Assembly (NCBI GenBank): GCA_023248495.1
Contig: JAHFEK010000018.1
Span: 1 to 51,387 of the forward strand
DNA: 51,387 bases
From: Nitrospinales bacterium
Lineage (GTDB): Bacteria; Nitrospinota_A; UBA7883; JACRGQ01
Direction of reading: 5' to 3'
The notes beneath the pieces were generated by a model. That model was given only the letters and a program-made list of their open reading frames with translations. It ran no database searches and had not been told where the DNA came from. A program made the position numbers and the translations under genes. Positions within the stretch are counted from its first letter, which is position 1. The number at the start of each line of letters is the position of its first letter. Shown here piece by piece: positions 43,032 to 50,604 of the stretch.

Positions 43032-43810
43032 AGATCGCCTTCATCACCCTGTCGGCGGAAGGGGCTATCCTCTTCGGCGAACTGCGCAAAGCATTCGCGG
43101 ATGCCGATTATTTCCTGCACGACAAGGTGGAAGGGGAATTCGCCGCGCGGCGTTTTTCGCGCGTGGCCGATCTCACCGCCACTATTTTTAACCAATACGA
43201 AGGGCTGGTTTACATCGCGCCCTCCGGCGCGGTGGTGCGCGCCATCGCCCCGCATCTGCGGGATAAAATGACAGACCCCGCCGTGGTGCAGATGGATGTG
43301 GGCGGACGCTGGGCGGTGAGCCTGTTGAGCGGACACGAGGGGGGCGCGAACGATCTGGCGTTCGCCGTCGCCAACGCCATCGGCGCGGAGCCGGTTATCT
43401 CCACTTCCACCGACGCGTCGAAAAACCTTATCGTCGGCGTTGGATGCCGCCGGGGAGTGGAAGCCGAACGGATCATCGACGCGATAAAGACGGCGTTGGC
43501 CGATGCGGATCTGACCCTGCGGCAGGTGCGGTGCATCGCCTCGGCGGATGTGAAAGCGGATGAAACGGGGCTGATAGAGGCGGCGCGGGCGCTGGGCGTG
43601 CCGCTGCGCTTTATCGCCTCGGAGGAAATACGGAAATCAACGCTTGATTTTGAAAAATCGGAATTTGTCGAACAAAGTGTAAACCTGCCGGCGGTGGCCG
43701 AACCGGCCGCGTTGCTGGCGGGAAGGAGGACATCATTACTACTGCGAAAAAGAATCTTCAAGGGCATAACCGTGGCGATAGCGCGGGAACGCTCTTTGTC
43801 GTTGGCATAG
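43028..43810 (+). CDS. cbiG: Cobalt-precorrin-5A hydrolase, compact form
   Basis: CbiG opens the delta-lactone and releases acetaldehyde, completing the ring contraction. The 260-residue protein has the N-terminal domain (YIAPSGAVVRAIAPHLRDKMTDP, LLSGHEGGANDLA) followed directly by the C-terminal domain (VGVGCRRGVEAERI, ADVKADETGLIEAA). The middle domain common in 330-350 residue CbiG proteins appears to be absent. The GTG start overlaps the cbiF stop. Its last 76 nt overlap the proposed start of cbiH. Confidence 0.92.
   Translation: MKIAFITLSAEGAILFGELRKAFADADYFLHDKVEGEFAARRFSRVADLTATIFNQYEGLVYIAPSGAVVRAIAPHLRDKMTDPAVVQMDVGGRWAVSLLSGHEGGANDLAFAVANAIGAEPVISTSTDASKNLIVGVGCRRGVEAERIIDAIKTALADADLTLRQVRCIASADVKADETGLIEAARALGVPLRFIASEEIRKSTLDFEKSEFVEQSVNLPAVAEPAALLAGRRTSLLLRKRIFKGITVAIARERSLSLA
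43723..43737 (+). promoter_or_regulatory. Shine-Dalgarno and AUU start of cbiH, inside cbiG
   Basis: AAGGAGGA (43723-43730) lies five nt before an ATT codon (43735-43737) in the cbiH frame. No ATG, GTG or TTG occurs in that frame between the last upstream stop (43651-43653) and the TTG at 43861, which is already past the SAM-binding loop. This site therefore decides the cbiH start. Confidence 0.65.
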
Positions 43811-44526
43811 GCCCCGGCGGGCGCGACGACCGCACGCACCGGGCCGAGCGCGCGCTTGCCTTGTGCGACGTGGTGGTGGGTTACAGCCGTTACCTCGACA
43901 ACGTGAGCGACCTGACGGCGGGCAAGGAGATCATTTCCTCCGGCATGACGAAAGAGGCCGACCGCTGCCGCGCGGCGCTGCACAAGGCGGCGGCGGGGAG
44001 AAACGTGGCGCTGGTCTCATCCGGCGATGCGGGGATTTACGGCATGGCGGGACTGGCGTTGGAACTGATGCGCGAAGAAAATATTACAGTGCGGATAGAA
44101 GTGATTCCCGGCGTTTCCGCCGCCATCGCCGCCGCCGCGCAACTGGGCGCGCCGCTCATGCTGGATTACGCCAACATAAGCTTGAGCGATTTGCTGACGC
44201 CGTGGGAATTGATCCGCAAGCGGCTGGAGGCCGCCGCGTCCGCCGATTTCGTCACCGCGCTTTACAATCCGAAAAGCAAAAAACGGGTGGAGCAACTGGC
44301 CGAGGCGGCCGAAATATTCCGCAAGCACCGCCCCGGCTCGACGCCCGTGGGCATCTGCACCAGCGTTGGCTATGAGGGGGAAGAAAAAATCGTCATCTCC
44401 AACCTCGACCATTTTCTGGAACAGGAGATAGGGATGATGACCATCATCATTATCGGCAACAGCGAAACCTATTTTGACGGGATCTGGATGGTGACGCCGC
44501 GCGGTTACAAGGGAAAAAGGTTTTGA
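43735..44526 (+). CDS. cbiH: Cobalt-precorrin-3 (C17)-methyltransferase, apparent AUU start
   Basis: CbiH methylates C17 and contracts the ring. Read from the ATT at 43735 the product has 263 residues: a short polar leader (TTAKKNLQGHNRG), then the essential TLFVVGIGPGG loop, VVVGYSRYLDNVSDL, VALVSSGDAGIYGMAGLALEL, EVIPGVSAAIAAAAQLGAPL and VTALYNPKSKKR, all CbiH/CobJ hallmarks. The first usual start codon (TTG, 43861) would remove the GIGPG loop and give an inactive protein. The first 76 nt overlap cbiG. Alternatives are a frameshift from cbiG giving a fusion, or a sequencing error. Confidence 0.85.
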   Translation: MTTAKKNLQGHNRGDSAGTLFVVGIGPGGRDDRTHRAERALALCDVVVGYSRYLDNVSDLTAGKEIISSGMTKEADRCRAALHKAAAGRNVALVSSGDAGIYGMAGLALELMREENITVRIEVIPGVSAAIAAAAQLGAPLMLDYANISLSDLLTPWELIRKRLEAAASADFVTALYNPKSKKRVEQLAEAAEIFRKHRPGSTPVGICTSVGYEGEEKIVISNLDHFLEQEIGMMTIIIIGNSETYFDGIWMVTPRGYKGKRF

Positions 44527-45296
44527 TACTGCTTCTCGGCGGCACCAGCGAAACGGCCGGTCTGGCGACGGCCCTTGCCGCAGCCGGATGGCGCACGCTG
44601 GTTTCCACCGCCACCGACAACGCGCTGGATGTGGGGAAGCATCCGCTGATAGAACGGCGGATGGGCCGCATGGCGAAAGACGCGATGGCCGCGTTGGCGC
44701 GGGAACGGGGGGTGACGGTCATCGTCGACGCCACGCACCCGTATGCGCGTGAGGCCAAAACGATGATCGCGGAGGTCGCCCGCGATACCGGCCTGCCGCT
44801 GATCTCGTTTCTCCGCGCGGGGAATGCCTATGATTACGAACGGATTCATTATGTAAAAGATCACGACGAGGCGGCCATTACCGCTTTTTCGTTTGGCAAG
44901 CCGGTGTTGCTTACCACCGGCTCGCGCAACCTCGCCCCCTATGCGCGGGAACGGGGCAAAAACGGCATACGGCTTATCGCGCGGGTGTTGCCGCATCCCG
45001 AATCATCGGCGGCGTGCGCGGCGGCGGGTTTGGCGGATGACGAGGTCATTACCGGGCGCGGTCCCTTTACGGTCGAAGAAAATTGCGCGGTTATACGCCA
45101 ATACGGCATCGGGACGCTGGTCACCAAAGAAAGCGGCGATGCCGGCGGCGTGCCGGAAAAAATCGAGGCGGCGCGGCGCGAAGGATGCCATGTGGTGATC
45201 GTCAACCGTCCGGAGCCATCGGTGGAATTTGCGTGCGGCGCCGTGGCCGAAGTGGTGGCCGAAGTGCGCCGCGTCATCGGGAACGGCAATGGCTGA
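44523..45296 (+). CDS. cbiJ: Cobalt-precorrin-6A reductase
   Basis: The TTG start overlaps the cbiH stop (TTGA). The 257-residue protein begins ILLLGGTSETAGLATALAAAG and has VIVDATHPYAREAK, PVLLTTGSRNLAPYA, VLPHPESSAACAAAG, DEVITGRGPFTVEEN and LVTKESGDAGGVPEKIEAA, all typical of CbiJ/CobK. It reduces the ring with NADH or NADPH. The end overlaps cbiP by 8 nt. Confidence 0.94.
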   Translation: MILLLGGTSETAGLATALAAAGWRTLVSTATDNALDVGKHPLIERRMGRMAKDAMAALARERGVTVIVDATHPYAREAKTMIAEVARDTGLPLISFLRAGNAYDYERIHYVKDHDEAAITAFSFGKPVLLTTGSRNLAPYARERGKNGIRLIARVLPHPESSAACAAAGLADDEVITGRGPFTVEENCAVIRQYGIGTLVTKESGDAGGVPEKIEAARREGCHVVIVNRPEPSVEFACGAVAEVVAEVRRVIGNGNG

Positions 45297-46812
45297 AAAA
45301 CCGGCGCGCTGCCTCGCGGTGTTCGGCACCGGTTCCGACGTGGGAAAAAGCATTGCCGCCGCCGCGCTCTGCCGCATTTTCAGCGATAGCGGCATTCGCG
45401 TGGCTCCTTACAAGGCGCAGAACATGTCCAACAATTCATGCGTCACCGCCGAAGGGGGCGAGATAGGCCGCGCGCAAGCGGTGCAGGCCGAATGCGCCCG
45501 GCTGGAGCCAACCGTTCACATGAACCCGTTGCTGCTGAAACCATCCGGCAACCGCGTATCGCAGGTGGTGCTGCGCGGCAAAGCGGCGGGTAATGCGGCG
45601 TCCGCCGATTTCCGCCATTTTCGCGCGCGCTATTTTGACGAAACGAAGGCGAGCCTCGATCAGTTGCGCGCCGCATATGAAATGGTGGTTATCGAGGGGG
45701 CCGGGTCGTGCGCCGAGGTGAATCTGCGCGGATGGGATATCGCCAATTTCCGCACCGCGCAGGCGGGCGATGCCGCCGTCGTGCTGGTGGCGGATATCGA
45801 ACGGGGCGGCGTTTTCGCGCAGGTGATAGGTACGCTGGACTTGCTGGAGAAAGAAGAGCGGGCGTTGGTGAAGGGGATTATCATCAACCGCTTCCGGGGC
45901 GACAGCGCGCTCTTCGATGACGGGCGGGAATTCATCGAGCAAAAAACCGGGCTGCCGGTTTTGGGCGTGGTGCCGTTTGACCCGGAACTTGATATTGACG
46001 CGGAGGACAGCCTTTCACTTGACGCGTCGGTGGCGCATCGGCTCCGCCCCGTGAAAAACAAAATCAATATCGCCTCCGTGCGGTTGCCCCACATCTCCAA
46101 TTTCACCGATGCCGCGCCATTGCCGCGCCACCCGTCCGTGAACTTCACCTGGCTGCATCGCCCCGCGCCGCTGGACGGGGTCGACCTGTTGATTCTTCCC
46201 GGCAGCAAGAACGTGCGGGCCGATCTGCGCTGGCTGGCCGAATCCGGCTGGCGCGGCGCCATTCTTGATTACGCGAAACGGGGCGGACGCATTATAGGAA
46301 TTTGCGGCGGCTATCAGATGCTCGGCACGGGCGTGGACGACCCGCATGGCGTGGAAGAAGCGCCTGGAAGCACGCCGGGGCTGGGCCTGCTTGATGTGCG
46401 CACCGTGATGGCGCGTGAAAAACGGCTGGCGCGGGTACGCGCGAAATGGCTGGCCACCGGCGGTACGCTGGCCGGTTATGAGATACACATGGGCGTAACG
46501 GAATTGGGGCGCGGCGTTCAGCCGTTGATATCCATTGAAGCGGAAGGGGCGGCGCACCCCGACGGCGCATCGTCGGCGGACGGGAAGATTATGGGAACCT
46601 ATCTGCATGGCCTGTTCGACGAACCGGTTTTCCTTGATGCTTTTTTAAAAGGCTTTGGCAAACCGGCGGATGGGGGAGGGGAGATGCCCCCGGCGGCCGC
46701 CCATAAGGAAATGCAGTATGACCGGCTGGCGGCGCATTTCTCGCGCCACCTCAACATGAAACTTCTCTTTGAGATTGCCGGATTCGGCGGGAGGGAGCGA
46801 CGTGATGATTGA
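45289..46812 (+). CDS. cbiP: Cobyric acid synthase
   Basis: CbiP (CobQ) amidates four remaining side chains. The ATG at 45289 lies at the end of cbiJ. The 507-residue protein has FGTGSDVGKSIAAAALCRIF (P-loop), APYKAQNMSNNSCVT, VIEGAGSCAEVNL, and the amidotransferase half with LILPGSKNVRADLRWL, IGICGGYQMLG (nucleophilic Cys) and YEIHMGVTELG. Length is normal. It shares its last 8 nt with the adenosyltransferase gene. Confidence 0.96.
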   Translation: MAEKPARCLAVFGTGSDVGKSIAAAALCRIFSDSGIRVAPYKAQNMSNNSCVTAEGGEIGRAQAVQAECARLEPTVHMNPLLLKPSGNRVSQVVLRGKAAGNAASADFRHFRARYFDETKASLDQLRAAYEMVVIEGAGSCAEVNLRGWDIANFRTAQAGDAAVVLVADIERGGVFAQVIGTLDLLEKEERALVKGIIINRFRGDSALFDDGREFIEQKTGLPVLGVVPFDPELDIDAEDSLSLDASVAHRLRPVKNKINIASVRLPHISNFTDAAPLPRHPSVNFTWLHRPAPLDGVDLLILPGSKNVRADLRWLAESGWRGAILDYAKRGGRIIGICGGYQMLGTGVDDPHGVEEAPGSTPGLGLLDVRTVMAREKRLARVRAKWLATGGTLAGYEIHMGVTELGRGVQPLISIEAEGAAHPDGASSADGKIMGTYLHGLFDEPVFLDAFLKGFGKPADGGGEMPPAAAHKEMQYDRLAAHFSRHLNMKLLFEIAGFGGRERRDD

Positions 46813-47341
46813 AAATAACGAACGGGGACTCACGGTGATTTTCACCGGGAACGGCAAGGGGAAAACTTCCGCCGGGATGGGGGTGGTGTTTCGCGCGCTG
46901 GGACACGGCTACCATTGCGTGGTCATTCAGTTCATAAAAGCGAACCGCGAAACCGGCGAACTGAAGCTGGCGGAACGGCTTGCCCCGCAACTGGCATTCG
47001 TGCAGACCGGCAAGGGTTTTACCTGGTTGAAGGAGCACGCCGCCGAAGAACACCGGATCGCCGCGCAAGAGGGCGTGGCGCTGGCGAAAGCCGCGCTGGA
47101 AAAAGGGGAATGCAAAGTCCTGCTGCTGGACGAGATTTTATACGCGCTCGGCAAAGACCTCGTTTCGTTCGACGACATCAAAGCCCTTATCGCCGCAAAG
47201 CCGGCCGCCACGCATCTTATCCTCACGGGGCGCGGCGCGCCGCCGGAGTTGATCGCGCTTGCGGACATGGTGAGCGATATCGATTCAGTCAAGCACCCGT
47301 ACCAAGCGGGCATTCCCGCCCAAAAAGGGCTCGACTTTTAA
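46805..47341 (+). CDS. cobO: Cob(I)yrinic acid a,c-diamide adenosyltransferase
   Basis: This CobA/BtuR-type enzyme attaches the adenosyl group to cobalt. GGGAGGGAG lies upstream of the ATG at 46805. The 178-residue protein has the P-loop IFTGNGKGKTSAGMGVVFRALG, VVIQFIKANRETGEL, KVLLLDEILYAL and HLILTGRGAPPELIALADMV. It is the last gene of the operon. The next gene is 59 nt away and unrelated. Confidence 0.95.
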   Translation: MIENNERGLTVIFTGNGKGKTSAGMGVVFRALGHGYHCVVIQFIKANRETGELKLAERLAPQLAFVQTGKGFTWLKEHAAEEHRIAAQEGVALAKAALEKGECKVLLLDEILYALGKDLVSFDDIKALIAAKPAATHLILTGRGAPPELIALADMVSDIDSVKHPYQAGIPAQKGLDF

Positions 47342-47362
47342 TCCGTGCTTCCACGGTTTATG
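47342..47362 (+). terminator. Possible weak terminator after the cobalamin operon
   Basis: CCGTG (47343-47347), loop CTTC and CACGG (47352-47356) form a five-pair stem followed by TTTA. The stem and U-run are short, so termination may be partial and allow read-through into the CheY-like gene. Confidence 0.3.
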
Positions 47363-47400
47363 ATGGCACAATAAGGTAATTCAAAAGGACAAAGCGGATT

Positions 47401-47814
47401 ATGGGCGTGGAAACTGGCAAGATAAAGGTACTTCTCGTCGACGATTCAAAAGTCGCATTGATAATGTATAAAGACGGCCTCAGCGATCATTTGTACGATA
47501 AGAAATTCGCCCATAACGGCAATGAGGCGTTACTGTTCTACAAATCATGGCAGCCCGACCTCATTGTTTTGGACATCCAGATGCCCGAGATGACCGGCTA
47601 TACGGTGCTCAAGCAGATCCGGGAGATGGAAAAAACCACGGGCCGCCGCACGGCGATTGTAATGGCCACGGCGATGGGGGATAAGAGCGATATTGTGGAT
47701 TGCGCCAAGGTTGGCATTCAGGGCTACATCGTAAAACCGTTCAAGCAGGAAGAGGTGGCCACCCGCCTGGAAAACTACTACATCGCCTTCCAAAAGGGAA
47801 GCGTTAAAACGTAA
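47401..47814 (+). CDS. Single-domain response regulator (CheY-like)
   Basis: The 137-residue protein is one receiver domain: acidic pair in VLLVDDSKVALIMY, phospho-acceptor Asp in LIVLDIQMPEMTGY, the Thr of MATAM and the Lys of YIVKPFKQEEV. It has no output domain. AAAGGAC precedes the ATG at 47401. No cognate kinase is adjacent. It could serve chemotaxis or another phosphorelay; the receiver-TPR protein at 50605 lies nearby but on a separate transcript. Confidence 0.9.
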   Translation: MGVETGKIKVLLVDDSKVALIMYKDGLSDHLYDKKFAHNGNEALLFYKSWQPDLIVLDIQMPEMTGYTVLKQIREMEKTTGRRTAIVMATAMGDKSDIVDCAKVGIQGYIVKPFKQEEVATRLENYYIAFQKGSVKT

Positions 47815-47844
47815 TATCCACGCGGCCCGCCGTCCGTCCGGGCG

Positions 47845-49512
47845 TTATTGCGGAACGCCTTGGCGCAGCCGCAGCAGGATAGAAACGTTTTCGGGGGAAG
47901 GATCGTTTTTGTAAACCTCTTCCATCAGCATCAGCGCCTTTGCGGTATCGCCCCGATTGTTCATGATGGCCGCATCCTCCTTCACGCGGCCGGGATACAT
48001 TGCCGCCGCCCGGCTGAAGGATGCCGTGGCCGCCTGAACGTGCCCCATGCCCAGTTCATAATAACCGCGTTGGAGGTGAATGCCGGCGAAGGTGTATGCC
48101 TTGGGGGCATACCGGGCAAGCCGGCTTCCCGGCGGCGGGACAAAATCTTCCGGGGGGGGATACGAGCGCGTGCCGGGCCATTCGTTGCGTCCGTCGGCGG
48201 AAAAAGTATTGAGAAGCCCATACGTGGCGTTGGCGGGGATGGTTGGCGTAAGGTATGGTGTGTAAATATCGCCATCGCCTTTCGGCCATGACATCCGCGC
48301 CGGGCCAAGCTCCGCGTATTGAATGAGGAAGTTTTCCAGCTTTCCGGCGGTAAGCCCGAGCTTGCCCCGTTGCGGCACCGTATCCGTTATGTCGGCCATG
48401 TAATCATACGCCGTGTAATCGCGGTGATAATCGTAGCCGCCGAACCGCGCGGACGCCACCAGCACGGCGAGGGCCGCCACCGCGGCCGGTGCGGAATGCC
48501 GGGCGGGGGGCGGCAGCTTCGCGATGGCGCATCCGGCCAGAAGGATGACGAATCCCCACGGGGGCACATGCATGATATCCACCGCCGCGCCATGCAATAG
48601 CGTATAGCCGGAAAATAACGCCGCTCCGGCCAACAACGCCGCCAAACGCGGTTTTGCATTCCGAAAAAGAACCAATGCGCCGGCGGTGGCGGACACGCCC
48701 GCGATGATCCACGCCCACAGGGGCATCGCGGACTCAAGGTACCCGGCGTACGCGGCAAAGCGCATTCCCCATGGTTCCTTGTTAAAGGGAAGCGAGGCAT
48801 ATGCCAGGCCTGTTATCGATTTGAGGAACGTACCCGTTTCCGTAACGCGTCCCCAGGAAAAGAAAATACCGGCCGCCGGGGAATGCGACCGCGCCAGGAT
48901 GTACAGCTGGGTGATCCAGGAAAAAAGACCGGCAAGGGGAAGAAGCGCCGCGCGGCCGGCGGTAAGGCGGTATTGCCAGGTTCCCCTTTGGGATATCCAT
49001 ATAATGCAAACGGGTATCAGCATCAGCGAAAAGGAAAGATGGTTGGCGACGCCGATCCCGAAAAGGAACGAAGAGAACAGAAGCCATCGGAAGTCCGAAA
49101 GTTTTCCGGCCAGCGCCATCCACAAAAGGCCGAAAATGAGGGCGTAGTGTATGGAATAGACTTTCAGGATCGCCGTTTGCGTCCAAAGGTTGCCTGAAAG
49201 GGCGAACACCGTTGCCGCCGCCAGCGAAGCCTTTTTGCCGCCGGTCATCTCCAGGGAACACCGGAAGAAGAAGTATACGGCCAGCGCTCCAATGAACGAA
49301 GAGAATATATTACACCTGAAACCGAAACCGCCCAGCGGCAGCAATCCCGCGATGTTGGCAACGCTCGAAATAAGCGGATACCCGGGGAAATGGGTGAGCC
49401 CAAGCGTATATGCCGCCGTGGTGAACTCGGCGTTGTCCTCGAAGAAAAACACGGGGACGGCGGTGTGGAAATACAGCAGGAACGCGGCGGCAAAAACAAC
49501 GATGCCGGTCAT
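47845..49512 (-). CDS. DUF2723 integral membrane protein (protein O-mannosyltransferase-like)
   Basis: The ATG at 49512 overlaps the stop of the upstream gene (ATGA); the much longer open frame to 49980 reads across that gene and is not used. The 555-residue protein begins with a membrane helix, followed by FFEDNAEFTTAAYTLGLTHFPGYPLISS. This is the DUF2723 hallmark, with an acidic residue and a H-x-PGYP motif. About ten more helices follow, then a periplasmic C-terminal part (about 400-555) that ends with TPR-like helices (GHVQAATASFSRAAAMYP). DUF2723 is related to GT-C enzymes such as TMEM260 and probably glycosylates exported proteins. It converges on the CheY-like gene. Confidence 0.8.
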   Translation of the reverse strand: MTGIVVFAAAFLLYFHTAVPVFFFEDNAEFTTAAYTLGLTHFPGYPLISSVANIAGLLPLGGFGFRCNIFSSFIGALAVYFFFRCSLEMTGGKKASLAAATVFALSGNLWTQTAILKVYSIHYALIFGLLWMALAGKLSDFRWLLFSSFLFGIGVANHLSFSLMLIPVCIIWISQRGTWQYRLTAGRAALLPLAGLFSWITQLYILARSHSPAAGIFFSWGRVTETGTFLKSITGLAYASLPFNKEPWGMRFAAYAGYLESAMPLWAWIIAGVSATAGALVLFRNAKPRLAALLAGAALFSGYTLLHGAAVDIMHVPPWGFVILLAGCAIAKLPPPARHSAPAAVAALAVLVASARFGGYDYHRDYTAYDYMADITDTVPQRGKLGLTAGKLENFLIQYAELGPARMSWPKGDGDIYTPYLTPTIPANATYGLLNTFSADGRNEWPGTRSYPPPEDFVPPPGSRLARYAPKAYTFAGIHLQRGYYELGMGHVQAATASFSRAAAMYPGRVKEDAAIMNNRGDTAKALMLMEEVYKNDPSPENVSILLRLRQGVPQ

Positions 49513-50042
49513 GACGCTAAAAGGAGCAGCCAGGCCGTGGCCGCAAGGAGGCTGCATACGAACCCGGCGCCCGCGTGCGTGGCGTTCATTGCGCCGTGTG
49601 AGTCGAATCCCCTGAAAAAGATGTGCAGCGCCCCGGCGAAAAAGCCCATCAAGGAAAAAAATATCAGCGCGCGTTTGACCGGGCCGACGCCGCCCGGATC
49701 GTCCATGGATACGGCGCCATCCGGCCCGAACGGATAAATTTGTCCTTCCACCCTTTTCGCGGCCTGCGAAGCATAGTGGGAAAGGGAAGGCTGGCCGGAT
49801 GCGGGGCCGGCTGCCAGCTCCTTGAGTTTGCCGTAAGACCTCCGCCAATATGGATTGAACGGCGCGTACCACAGCGCCGAGCGCTCCAACCGGATAATCG
49901 CCGCGAAACCATTTCCTTTTTGCAGTTCCGCCTCGGCGGCGGCGTTCCAATAGCAGGCGCGGTACGTCACCATTCCCCATGCGGCCCCGGCGGCCACAAG
50001 AGCGATCACGAGCGCGGCAACATGGTTGAGGCGGTTATTCAT
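49509..50042 (-). CDS. Small membrane protein, partner of the DUF2723 protein
   Basis: I do not recognise a named family. The 177-residue protein has an N-terminal membrane helix (about 8-26, VAALVIALVAAGAAWGMV), a periplasmic part with a TPR-like pair (AEAELQKGNGFAAIIRLERSALWYAPFN) and two C-terminal helices (about 124-142 and 153-175). Its stop overlaps the DUF2723 start by 4 nt, so a two-gene unit is likely. It may present or space the substrate for the GT-C-like enzyme; this is inference. Confidence 0.65.
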   Translation of the reverse strand: MNNRLNHVAALVIALVAAGAAWGMVTYRACYWNAAAEAELQKGNGFAAIIRLERSALWYAPFNPYWRRSYGKLKELAAGPASGQPSLSHYASQAAKRVEGQIYPFGPDGAVSMDDPGGVGPVKRALIFFSLMGFFAGALHIFFRGFDSHGAMNATHAGAGFVCSLLAATAWLLLLAS

Positions 50043-50392
50043 GATGCGGGCTATCCAATGTTTCCCGGATTACCGCTGGTTTCCGGCGTATACAACGCAT
50101 GGTTGTGAATAGTCCAGATTTGCGATCTCCCCATACGAGCAATGCTATGTGAGGCTGTAAAACATGTCAAATACATCCCTAGGTCATCAAAGTTCGGCTT
50201 TCCCGGAATCAAAGGCGCTTGACCGGCATTTTCAATCATATGCGTCTGATTGACCGCTGTTTTATGCTACTATTCGGGGTAATGGTGATTTTCCGCGAAA
50301 TGGGACCGGCGGCGGCAGCGCCAGCACGCGATTCACGGCATATGTGACTGAAAAACCGCCGTGTTTGCCGCCGCAAAATGAAAGGGTACGGT
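50043..50392. other. 350-nt intergenic region before the rubredoxin gene
   Basis: This region lies between a leftward gene pair and the rightward rubredoxin. It is less GC-rich than the coding parts. TTGACC at 50250-50255 is followed by the AT-rich TTTATGCTACTATTC, which could hold a weak promoter but has no -10 at the right distance. No gene, repeat or strong hairpin was seen. Confidence 0.4.
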
Positions 50393-50554
50393 ATGTCTAA
50401 ATGGGTATGCAACATTTGCGGTTATGTTTATGATCCCGCATCCGGCGATCCGGATGGCGGGATAGCGCCGGGCACGCCATTCGAGGATCTTCCCGCGGAC
50501 TGGGTTTGTCCCGCCTGCGGCGTTGGAAAAAAAGACTTTAGCAAGGTTGGCTGA
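50393..50554 (+). CDS. Rubredoxin
   Basis: This small gene encodes 53 residues: [12 protein letters not shown] with the first Cys-x2-Cys-Gly knuckle and [13 protein letters not shown] with the second, both complete for a single iron atom. [20 protein letters not shown] between them is the usual rubredoxin middle. AAAGGG lies about 6-8 nt upstream. Rubredoxins carry single electrons in anaerobic or oxygen-detoxifying chains, for example to rubrerythrin or flavodiiron proteins; no such partner is in the window. The next gene starts 50 nt downstream. Confidence 0.95.
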   Translation: MSKWVCNICGYVYDPASGDPDGGIAPGTPFEDLPADWVCPACGVGKKDFSKVG

Positions 50555-50604
50555 TACCCGATACATGTAGGGTGATCATACAAGCAAGTGGAAAAAAAAG
50601 AGTG

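Noticed and set aside
43861-43863. TTG as the start of cbiH
   Set aside because: It would delete the GIGPG SAM-binding loop that is encoded just upstream in the same frame, and has no Shine-Dalgarno.
49513-49980. N-terminal extension of the DUF2723 protein
   Set aside because: It reads across the small partner gene in another frame, is Arg-rich and not protein-like; the ATG at 49512 begins the expected first membrane helix.
50051-50239. Small minus-strand open frame upstream of the rubredoxin gene
   Set aside because: No ribosome site, no domain, and codon pattern unlike the neighbouring genes.
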